Positions 57,303 to 64,000 of a stretch of DNA of 64,000 nt are shown here, piece after piece; position 1 is the first letter of the stretch, and the number at the start of each line of letters is the position of its first letter. The translations under genes were made by a program, and so were the position numbers. The notes under the pieces are model-generated. The model saw only the letters and a program-made list of their open reading frames with translations. It made no database searches and was not told the DNA's origin. This DNA is from Gibbsiella quercinecans. GTDB lineage: Bacteria > Pseudomonadota > Gammaproteobacteria > Enterobacterales > Enterobacteriaceae. The stretch is from positions 3,100,001 through 3,164,000 of the forward strand of contig NZ_CP014136.1 in NCBI RefSeq assembly GCF_002291425.1. Direction: 5' to 3'.

Positions 57303-58250
57303 CTACGAAATTACATAGATCATGACTCCTTGCGTTAGCACGCCGATGGCGGTGCCCAATAATATTGACGATGAGGCCGACTCTACATAGGTATCGCTTC
57401 GCAGCGCGAACATACCGGCGGCAATGGCCGAAGGCGTGGCGCCGATAATCACCACCTGCTGCATAAAGGTGTGGCTAAGGCCAAACGCCAACCCGGCGAA
57501 CGCCATCATGGCCGGCTGGATGAGGTTTTTCATGCCGATATTGGTGATGGTCTGGATGTTCAGCGTCGGGCGCTCGCCGTAGAACAGCAAACCCAATGCA
57601 AACAACGAGATACCACCGGCGGTTTTGCCCATCATCTCGATTGGCGAGCTCAACAGGTGCGGGAGCTTCAGCCCTGCCAGGCTCATCAGTACACCCAGGA
57701 TAGGGATCCACACAATCGGGTTGCGCACGGCCTTGAACAGGTTCTGCATGATCATCCGGCCCAGCCCCAGCTCTGCCGATGCGCCGGAAGCGTTGCTATC
57801 GCCCATGCGCAACAGCACGATGGTCAGTGGGATCATCAGTACGCTGGTGATCAAATTGCCGATAAGCACCCCGAGAAAACCCTCCGGGCCAATCAGTACC
57901 GCCAACACCGGCGCGCCAAAATAGGCCATGTCCGGGAAGGCGCAAACCAGCGATTGAATGGCGCTGGTTTTAATATCGTGGCGAAAAATAAAGCGTGAAA
58001 TGAATAATGTCAGCAGGTAAGAGCCCATCAGGCCGATCACCAATACTGCCATAAACGGTAAATTCTGTATTTTTTCCGGATCGGTATTTAATGCGCCGAC
58101 AAATAAATGGAATGGCAGTGCGAACCGGATGACTACCGTGGCTAAAACGTTGGCATCTTCCCGCTTGCTGTAACCTAATTTACCGCTCAGCCATCCCAGT
58201 AACATAATAAATACAAGTGGGAATAACGATTGTAAAAGTAACGATTCCAT
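57303..58250 (-). CDS. AEC-family transporter (auxin efflux carrier type, likely malate/organic acid)
   Basis: 315 residues with about ten membrane helices in two repeats. Typical pieces are FALPFHLFVGALNT, VCAFPDMAYFGAPVLAVLIG, NPIVWIPILGVLMSLAG and MMAFAGLAFGLSHTF. Bacterial members next to malic or malolactic genes carry malate (MleP/MdcF type). Position upstream of maeA and a CRP-like site 86 bp before its start suggest co-regulated dicarboxylate use. Confidence 0.88.
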   Translation of the reverse strand: MESLLLQSLFPLVFIMLLGWLSGKLGYSKREDANVLATVVIRFALPFHLFVGALNTDPEKIQNLPFMAVLVIGLMGSYLLTLFISRFIFRHDIKTSAIQSLVCAFPDMAYFGAPVLAVLIGPEGFLGVLIGNLITSVLMIPLTIVLLRMGDSNASGASAELGLGRMIMQNLFKAVRNPIVWIPILGVLMSLAGLKLPHLLSSPIEMMGKTAGGISLFALGLLFYGERPTLNIQTITNIGMKNLIQPAMMAFAGLAFGLSHTFMQQVVIIGATPSAIAAGMFALRSDTYVESASSSILLGTAIGVLTQGVMIYVIS

Positions 58251-58335
58251 AATATTTCCTGTGTTTGCATTTTTTAGTAGGGTGAGGTGTTTTAGTAAAT
58301 TTGGTATTAATCTAAGTATTAGGGCGGAGAGAAGT

Positions 58336-58351
58336 AGTGATAAACATCACA
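58336..58351. promoter_or_regulatory. CRP-like site
   Basis: AGTGAT-AAAC-ATCACA matches TGTGAT-N4-ATCACA in 11 of 12 positions and is 86 bp upstream of the AEC transporter start. Confidence 0.65.
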
Positions 58352-58562
58352 TGGCATTGGTTTAATTAATTACTTAATGCCTACTTTAATTAATATACGG
58401 GCAGTTTTTAGTATGGCGCAAAGGAGGTTAACGGTTGTTTTTCAGTGCATTGAATCGAGCTGACGATAGTTTTTTTATTGTGGCATATTCTTTTTTATCG
58501 CAAAAGTAAAAATATATTTCATGGTCACCCAGTTACTTACTCAGGTAAACGCCTGGGGATTA

Positions 58563-58585
58563 ATGAGAGACATCCTGTCTCTCAT
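58563..58585. other. Perfect 10-bp hairpin with 3-nt loop
   Basis: ATGAGAGACA-TCC-TGTCTCTCAT. No T-run follows on either strand, so it is not a standard terminator. It may be a protein-binding palindrome or a repeat. Confidence 0.6.
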
Positions 58586-58735
58586 CGAAGGCCGATTGTT
58601 GGCAGATCAAATTTATTCTTGGCGAATTTGTCACAGCAAAGCCGCATGATTCGGCCATTCGGGGCTTATGCTAGCGCTGTGCGAAAACGCGTTTGCGTTT
58701 TTGTCCTGCCGCTCGAATTCTTTTAGGGATAACCA

Positions 58736-59566
58736 TCAATCAATCAACCCATTTTCATCATAGAACGGCCACGGGCCGGGGAACTGCCCGATTGGGCAAT
58801 AGTGCGTCACCATGCCTTGCTGCGCGTCCCAGCGGTGCAGCAGCAGGCCGGGGGGCTCCAGCACAAAGTTCGCCGGGCCGTCCGGGGTAAAATCCGGCGC
58901 CACCTGGTGCGAAGTGCCCGGCGCGCTGCACACCACCGTGTTGCCTAATTGCGCCACCATAAAGCGGTGCACGTGGCCGCACAGCACCCGCATCACCTGC
59001 GGCGCGCCCGCCAGCACCTGCTCCAGCGCCGGCGCATCGCGCAGGCTCTGCCGGTCCATATGATCGATGCCGCTGATAAACGGGTGGTGGTGAAGCATCA
59101 CAATCGCGGGCTTTTCCGGCTGGCTGGCCAGTTGGGTGGTAAGCCAGGCCAGGCGTTCTGCGCACAGTTCCCCCCAGGGTTTGCCCGGCACGGTGGAATC
59201 GAGCCCAATCAGCCGCACCGGGTAATCCTCCACCGCCCAGTGCAGGAATTCACCGCTGTGCGGCAGCCAGGGGCGATCGGCAAAGGCCTGGCGGAACGCC
59301 GGGCGCGCATCGTGGTTGCCGGGGATGGCAAACCAGGGGATGGCCAGCGTATCCAGCACGCTGCGCACTTCGGCATATTCTTCCGGCGTGCCGAAATCGG
59401 TTAAATCACCGGTGATCGCCACCGCATCGGGGCGCGGCGCCAGCGCGTTAAGGTGCGCCACGCAGGCCTGTAACGCACCCAGCGTATCCACTTTGCGATA
59501 GGAAAGGCGGCCGGCAGTTTTTACATGCAGATCGCTTATCTGGGCGAGAACAAAAGAAGTATTCAA
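58736..59566 (-). CDS. GpdQ/CpdA-type class III phosphodiesterase
   Basis: 276 residues of the calcineurin-like metallophosphoesterase fold: ISDLHVK (first Asp/His), ITGDLTDFG, PGNHD, MLHHHPF and LCGHVHRF are all present. The end FPGPWPFYDENG resembles the Enterobacter glycerophosphodiesterase GpdQ more than CpdA. As last gene of the PhnSTUV-like importer operon, 11 bp after the ATPase, it probably cleaves the imported phosphodiester or a related ester. Confidence 0.88.
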   Translation of the reverse strand: MNTSFVLAQISDLHVKTAGRLSYRKVDTLGALQACVAHLNALAPRPDAVAITGDLTDFGTPEEYAEVRSVLDTLAIPWFAIPGNHDARPAFRQAFADRPWLPHSGEFLHWAVEDYPVRLIGLDSTVPGKPWGELCAERLAWLTTQLASQPEKPAIVMLHHHPFISGIDHMDRQSLRDAPALEQVLAGAPQVMRVLCGHVHRFMVAQLGNTVVCSAPGTSHQVAPDFTPDGPANFVLEPPGLLLHRWDAQQGMVTHYCPIGQFPGPWPFYDENGLID

Positions 59567-59577
59567 CGACGGGCTCC

Positions 59578-60561
59578 TTAGGGTTGGGCGTGAATCTGGA
59601 ACAGGTTCGCGGCGTTGGCGTGCAGGCCCACCGGTTGGCCGGGCTGCCAGCTTTCGCGTGCCGGGCAGTCCACCTGCACCGGGCGGCCGTGGCCGGTGTC
59701 TACCAGCACCCGCTGGTTCTGGCCGAGAAAAGTGCTGTGCAGTATCCGCCCGGTCAGCAATGCCTGCTCGGCGTTGCCCAGGCGGATATCTTCCGGGCGG
59801 CAGTAATACTCGCCGCCAGCGATCGGCAGGCGGTTGATGGCCCCGACAAAGTCCGCGACAAAGGCGGTGGCGGGCTGATGGTAAATTTCGCGCGGCGTGC
59901 CGATTTGCTCGATACGCCCGTGGCGCATTACGGCGATCCTGTCGCCCAACGCCATGGCTTCCTGCTGATCGTGGGTGACATACACTGCGGTAATGCCAAG
60001 CCGTTCCAGCAACATGCCGATGTCTTCGCGCAGCTTCTCGCGCAGTTTGGCGTCCAGCGCCGCCAGCGGTTCATCAAACAGCAGCACTTTGGGGCGGGCC
60101 GCCAACGCCCGGGCCAGCGAAACGCGCTGTTTCTGCCCGCCGGAAAGCGCCTGGATCGGCCGTTCGGCCACATCGCCCAGATCCACCATCGCCAGCATCT
60201 CGGCCACCCGCGAGCGGATCTCCGCTTCCGGCAGCCGCATAATCCGCAGGCCATAGGCCACGTTGCCCGCCACGTTCAGGTTGGGGAACAGGGCATAGTT
60301 CTGGAACACCATGCCGACGTTGCGTTTTTCAATCGGCAGTGCGGTGACGTTGCGCTCGTCAAACCACACTTCGCCGCCGGCGTCGCTGTGCTCCAGGCCG
60401 CTGATAATGCGCAAGGTGGTGGTTTTGCCGCAGCCGGAAGGGCCGAGCAGCACCAGGGTTTCGCCGGGGTGGATAGTCAGATCCAGCGGATGAAGCGCGG
60501 TGTGATCGCGCCCGAAGGTGCGGGCGCAGCGGTGCAGGCGGATGCCGACAGGATGGCTCAT
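59578..60561 (-). CDS. ABC importer ATP-binding protein (PhnT/PotA-like)
   Basis: 327 residues. Walker A LLGPSGCGKTTTLR, signature LSGGQKQRVSLARAL, Walker B VLLFDEPLAALDA, then H-loop YVTHDQQEAMAL and a C-terminal TOBE-like domain. This class serves spermidine, Fe3+ and 2-aminoethylphosphonate importers. The start overlaps the permease stop by 4 bp. Confidence 0.93.
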   Translation of the reverse strand: MSHPVGIRLHRCARTFGRDHTALHPLDLTIHPGETLVLLGPSGCGKTTTLRIISGLEHSDAGGEVWFDERNVTALPIEKRNVGMVFQNYALFPNLNVAGNVAYGLRIMRLPEAEIRSRVAEMLAMVDLGDVAERPIQALSGGQKQRVSLARALAARPKVLLFDEPLAALDAKLREKLREDIGMLLERLGITAVYVTHDQQEAMALGDRIAVMRHGRIEQIGTPREIYHQPATAFVADFVGAINRLPIAGGEYYCRPEDIRLGNAEQALLTGRILHSTFLGQNQRVLVDTGHGRPVQVDCPARESWQPGQPVGLHANAANLFQIHAQP

Positions 60562-61367
60562 GAGGATACCTCTTTCTTTTTCATCGGCTGGCTGCGCGGG
60601 CGGCCAAGAAAATGCAGCGCCACCAGCAGCGGGATAATCATCAGTAAAAACAGTGTCGTGTAGGCCGAGCCAATCTCCAGCCGCATCGAGGCGTAGCTAT
60701 CGGCCAGCCCGACCGGCAGGGTTTTGGTCAGCGGGGTATGCAACATCCAGGTGATATTGAATTCACCGATCGACAAGGTGACCACCATAAACGCGCCGGC
60801 CACAATGCCGGAAAGGCAGTTGGGCACCACCACCGTGAAAAAACGGCGCAGGCTGCCCGCCCCCAGGCTGGCGGCGGCCTCTTCCATCTGTTGCAGACCC
60901 GCGGCCTTCATCACTGCCAGCACCGGGCGCACCATAAAGGGCAGGGTAAAGAGCACGTGGCCGATCAAAATAAACACCCAGCTTGCGCGCAGCGCCGGGA
61001 TGCCGCCGTAAACCAACAACAGCCCGAGCGCGGTCGCCAGCCCCGGAATGGCGACCGGCAGCATCAGGCACTCCTCAATCCAGGCGGCGGTGCGCGAAGA
61101 ACTTTTCAGCAGCCCCCAGGCGGCCGGTACCCCCAGCAACAGCGTGCACGCCAGGCACGCCAGCGCAATCAGCAGCGAAAGCCAGAAAGTGGGGGCATAC
61201 AACGCCCATACTTCGGCAATCCAGCGCAGGGTCAGGCCGCTTTTGATGCCGATAAAGTAGTTTTCGGTAAAGCCCGCCATCACCGACATGCCGATCGGCA
61301 CGATCAAAAACAGGCACACCAGCAGCGTGAAGGCGAACTGTAGGCTAAACAGCAGCGGGCGTTTCAT
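60558..61367 (-). CDS. ABC importer permease 2 (PhnV/PotC-like)
   Basis: 269 residues with six membrane helices and the EAA loop EEAAASLGAGSLRRFFTVVVPNCLSGI. The end is basic (GRPRSQPMKKKEVSS). It overlaps both neighbours by 4 bp. Confidence 0.92.
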   Translation of the reverse strand: MKRPLLFSLQFAFTLLVCLFLIVPIGMSVMAGFTENYFIGIKSGLTLRWIAEVWALYAPTFWLSLLIALACLACTLLLGVPAAWGLLKSSSRTAAWIEECLMLPVAIPGLATALGLLLVYGGIPALRASWVFILIGHVLFTLPFMVRPVLAVMKAAGLQQMEEAAASLGAGSLRRFFTVVVPNCLSGIVAGAFMVVTLSIGEFNITWMLHTPLTKTLPVGLADSYASMRLEIGSAYTTLFLLMIIPLLVALHFLGRPRSQPMKKKEVSS

Positions 61368-62242
61368 AGCGGGGCCTCCAGAGTGGCGCCAGAGAGGCGG
61401 CGCGCCAGTAACAGGGCGGCCCAGGTCACCAGCCCCAGCAGCACCGAGAGTGCAGCGGCGGTGGCAAAGTTGGCGTAGTTGGTGAATTCACCGTAAATGC
61501 TTAACGGCAAGACGTTCAGATCGGTTCCTAGCGTAAAGGCGGTGCCAAAAGCCCCCATGCTGGTGGCAAAGCACAGCGCCAGGCTTGAAAGCAGCGCCGG
61601 CGCCAGGCCGGGCAGGATCACATCACGGACGATGCGCCCGTTGCCGGCGCCCAGTGAGCGGGCGGCTTCTTCCAGGCTGCGATCCAGCTTTTCGCAGGCG
61701 GCCATCAACGTCATGATCACGCGCGGGATGGAAAAATAGAGATAGCCGAGGAACAGCCCGCTCAGGCTGTAGGCGAAGCTCCAGCGCTCGCCTACCGTGG
61801 CGGCGCCCAACTGGGCAAACAGCCCCTGGCGCCCGCCGAGCATGATAATCAAAAAGCCGACCACCACGCCGGGGAAGGCGAGCGGAAAGGTGAGCAGTGC
61901 CAGCAGCAGCCCCTTGCCGGCGAAGCATTGGCGTGCCAGGAAACACGCCACCACGGTAGCGATCGCCACTGCGGCCAACGCGACGCTGGCCGAAAGCAGC
62001 AGGGTGATGCCAAGGCTTTGCAAATAGGTTGGATGGGTCAGCACCGTCCAGTAGGCGTTCAGCCCCGTGCTGTTATCCGGCGTGCTGCCCAGCACCACCA
62101 GGTAGCCGAAGGGGATCAGCCAAAAGGCGCAGAACACCGTGAGCACCGGCGCCAGGGCAAAGCCAACGGCGCGCGGCAGGCGCCGGGCCGGCCGCCCCCC
62201 GGTTTGGGGGCGCGGCGCAGCGTTTTGCCAGGTTGTCGCCAT
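61364..62242 (-). CDS. ABC importer permease 1 (PhnU/PotB-like)
   Basis: 292 residues with six membrane helices after a basic N-terminal tail (PRPQTGGRPARRLPRA). The EAA loop is LEEAARSLGAGNGRIVRDVILPGLAPAL. It pairs with the second permease. It overlaps the binding-protein stop by one base (TAATG). Confidence 0.92.
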   Translation of the reverse strand: MATTWQNAAPRPQTGGRPARRLPRAVGFALAPVLTVFCAFWLIPFGYLVVLGSTPDNSTGLNAYWTVLTHPTYLQSLGITLLLSASVALAAVAIATVVACFLARQCFAGKGLLLALLTFPLAFPGVVVGFLIIMLGGRQGLFAQLGAATVGERWSFAYSLSGLFLGYLYFSIPRVIMTLMAACEKLDRSLEEAARSLGAGNGRIVRDVILPGLAPALLSSLALCFATSMGAFGTAFTLGTDLNVLPLSIYGEFTNYANFATAAALSVLLGLVTWAALLLARRLSGATLEAPL

Positions 62243-63246
62243 TACTTAACCTCGCTCAGGTAACGGGCGGAGAAGGCTTTTTGCACATCAGCCATGTGCT
62301 GGTAATTGACCGTGCGAGCGCGTGCGTAGTCGCTGTCCGGCAGGAACTGCGCCTTGGCGGTGGCAGACATCGCGCTTTCACGCACCGGCCGCAGCCAGGC
62401 GTTGGCCCAAATCGCTTGGCCGCGGTCCGAGAGCACGTAGTCGATCACTTTTTTCCCGTCGCTGCTGTGTGGGGCGTTTTTCACCAGGCTGATAACGTAA
62501 GGCACTTTGATGCTGCCCTCTTTGGGGATGACGAACGCCACGTTGGCGTGATCTTTATATTTGGCGCGGTAAGCGTTGAAATCATAATCCAGCAGAATCG
62601 GGATCTCGCCGGAGAGCACGCGGGCATAGGCGGTTTGCTTCGGCACAATCGGCTGGTTCTTGATCAGCTGTTTGAAGTAGTTGATGCCTGGCGTAAAGTC
62701 ATCCAGCGTGCCGCCTTTCGCCAGGTTGGCGGCAACGGCGGCGGCGTAGCCGACGAACGCGCTGGCAGGATCCAGATAGCCGACCATGCCCTTGTATTCC
62801 GGTTTGAGCAGATCGTCCCAGGATTGCGGCACCGGCGCGCCGTTCAGGGCATCCACATTCACCATAAAGCCGATGGTGCCGGAATGCAGCGCCACCCATT
62901 TGCCCGCCGGATCTTTCATGTCTGCCGGTATCTCATCCCAGCCGGCGGGTTGATAGGGTGCCAGCACGTCCGATTTGGCCGCCTGGATGCCGAACGTCAC
63001 GCCGAGGTAAACCACGTCGGCAACCGGACTGGCTTTTTCCGCCACCAACTGGGCCAGCGACTGGCCGGAGTTTTTATTATCCTGCGGCACCACAATGCCG
63101 GTGTCCCTGGCGATGGCTTTCAACTGGGTGCCCCAGTCTGCCCATTCCGGCGGGCAGTTGTAACAGATGGCGGTGGCCGCCTGGGTTTGCGCCGAGAGCA
63201 GTAGCGTGCCGCTCAGGCACAGCGCGGAGAAGATCGATTTTTTCAT
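62242..63246 (-). CDS. ABC importer periplasmic binding protein (PhnS-like)
   Basis: 334 residues from MKKSIFSALCLSG; the longer frame upstream lies in the regulator gene. Signal peptide cut near TQAA. The mature N-terminus has an unusual CYNCPPEW pair of cysteines. Type II binding fold similar to Fe3+/AEP/polyamine proteins: VADVVYLGVTFGIQAAK, VALHSGTIGFMVNVDAL, VPKQTAYARVLSGEIPILLDYDF. It probably binds a phosphonate or phosphodiester, given the GpdQ-like enzyme in the operon. Confidence 0.88.
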   Translation of the reverse strand: MKKSIFSALCLSGTLLLSAQTQAATAICYNCPPEWADWGTQLKAIARDTGIVVPQDNKNSGQSLAQLVAEKASPVADVVYLGVTFGIQAAKSDVLAPYQPAGWDEIPADMKDPAGKWVALHSGTIGFMVNVDALNGAPVPQSWDDLLKPEYKGMVGYLDPASAFVGYAAAVAANLAKGGTLDDFTPGINYFKQLIKNQPIVPKQTAYARVLSGEIPILLDYDFNAYRAKYKDHANVAFVIPKEGSIKVPYVISLVKNAPHSSDGKKVIDYVLSDRGQAIWANAWLRPVRESAMSATAKAQFLPDSDYARARTVNYQHMADVQKAFSARYLSEVK

Positions 63247-64000
63247 GATGTTTCCCTGGTAGTGGTACAACAGAAAATCTGCGCCGCGGCGGTGCTTTCG
63301 CCGTGGCGCAGCGCAATATCCAATGTTTGGGAGCACACGTCTTCGCCGGCGAGCAGCCCCAGCATGCTTTCCATCGCCACGGTGCCCAGTTCGCGCTGCG
63401 GCTGCACCACGGAGCACAGCGCCGGGCAGACCATCTCGCCCAGCGCGATGCCGTCAAAGCCCACCACGGAAAGCTGTTCCGGGATGCGGTAGCCAAGGCG
63501 TTGCAGGTTGCCGATGGCGCTCAAAGCCAGCAGATCGTTCGAGCAGAGCAGGGCGGTCAGCCCTTGCGGCGCACCGAGCCACGGGCGCAACGTGTCGATA
63601 TCCACGCGGGTGTGGTGCGCCATTTCAATCAGCGGCAGCGGCGCCAACCCGGCATCCGCCATCGCCTGGCAGTAACCCTGGTAGCGCAGTTGGGCGCGGT
63701 CGGATTGTTGAACCGGCCCGGCGGCCATGCCGATGCGGGTGTGGCCGAGGGTGAGCAAATGGCGCGTTGCCTGGTGCATCGCCTGCTGGTTATCCACGCT
63801 AACGGTGACAAAGCGGCGGCCGGCGGCTGGGTTATGCACCAGCACCACCGGCAGGGCTTCCTGTTCCAACTTTTCCAGGCATTGGCTGGCCTGGGCGTTG
63901 GCGACGGTCAACACCAGCCCGTCAACCCGTTGGCGCAGCAGGTTTTCCAGCACGGCGGATTCGCGCGCCGGATCGTAATGGGTGGTCGCCACCATCAGCG
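63243..64000 (-). CDS. LacI-family regulator (N-terminus beyond the window)
   Basis: About 252 residues visible; the frame is open to the edge. Effector domain of the LacI family: LLRQRVDGLVLTVA, HQATRHLLTLGHTRIGMAAGP, TALLCSNDLLALSAIGNLQRLGYRIPEQLSVVGFDGI. The DNA-binding HTH and hinge (about 80 residues) lie outside. It overlaps the binding protein gene by 4 bp, so it is the first visible gene of the importer operon and likely its local regulator. Confidence 0.9.
   Translation of the reverse strand, partial: LMVATTHYDPARESAVLENLLRQRVDGLVLTVANAQASQCLEKLEQEALPVVLVHNPAAGRRFVTVSVDNQQAMHQATRHLLTLGHTRIGMAAGPVQQSDRAQLRYQGYCQAMADAGLAPLPLIEMAHHTRVDIDTLRPWLGAPQGLTALLCSNDLLALSAIGNLQRLGYRIPEQLSVVGFDGIALGEMVCPALCSVVQPQRELGTVAMESMLGLLAGEDVCSQTLDIALRHGESTAAAQIFCCTTTRETS

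Larger units (their letters stand above)
58251..58735. promoter_or_regulatory. Intergenic region upstream of the AEC transporter
   Basis: 485 bp. It contains the CRP-like site at 58336-58351 and a perfect hairpin at 58563-58585. No gene is supported here. Confidence 0.45.

Overview
The window reads as chromosome of a Serratia-like member of the Enterobacterales. The holC-pepA-lptF-lptG-leuX order is the enteric one. The backbone is GC-rich with tightly overlapping operons, and it also carries yjiN, a malic enzyme gene and short ATACCC...GGGTAT intergenic elements. The genus is an inference from gene content and style, not from a marker gene.

Layout. 0-4.5 kb: holC (cut by the window edge), pepA and divergent lptFG. 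4.5-9.8 kb: a sugar operon (deoC-like aldolase, FGGY kinase, FucP-type permease, VOC protein) with a DeoR-type regulator and a 4 x 47 bp tandem repeat. 10.0-30.5 kb: a genomic island in tRNA-Leu(CAA) leuX. It has an integrase with two in-frame amber codons, the restriction genes dptFGH, an AT-rich DGQHR / HEPN-like / PIN trio, and the phosphorothioation genes dndBCDE in the opposite direction. The dndB promoter holds two perfect TACG-N10-CGTA DndB sites. The island ends in nested IS3-family remnants and no attR was found. 30.5-39.8 kb: a nine-gene allose/allulose-type operon with its own ABC importer, AlsE- and AlsK-like enzymes, a PfkB kinase, a nucleoside hydrolase and a DeoR regulator behind a CRP-like site. 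40-41.4 kb: yjiN. 41.8-42.6 kb: an HNH nuclease with a PUA-like N-terminal domain. 42.7-54.1 kb: an AT-rich class IIb (siderophore) microcin locus bracketed by related IS3 ends. 54.4-58.3 kb: a DsbA-like oxidoreductase, malic enzyme and an AEC-family transporter. 58.7-64 kb: a GpdQ-like phosphodiesterase with a PhnSTUV-type importer and a LacI regulator (cut by the edge).

The most interesting system is the microcin locus. A Fur-box-like site precedes a 51-residue peptide. Next come an EntF-like four-domain serine-activating NRPS (C-A-PCP-TE), MchC/MceJ-like and MchD/MceI-like siderophore-attachment proteins, CvaA/MchE- and CvaB/MchF-type exporter subunits, and a small membrane protein (probable immunity). 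The last gene encodes a 103-residue precursor with a GG leader and a Ser/Gly tail ending SSAGGGS, like microcin H47. No IroB-type glucosyltransferase or enterobactin esterase lies in the locus; an EntF-like enzyme stands in their place. This suggests a trojan-horse microcin that makes, or diverts, its own catecholate-serine scaffold. The MchC-like protein also carries motifs resembling the SelO pseudokinase/AMPylase fold, which would fit ATP-dependent activation of the peptide C-terminus.

The second interesting block is the trio inside the Dnd island: a large DGQHR protein overlapping a HEPN-motif protein, facing a PIN-like nuclease. It could be an undescribed defence or toxin module associated with phosphorothioation.
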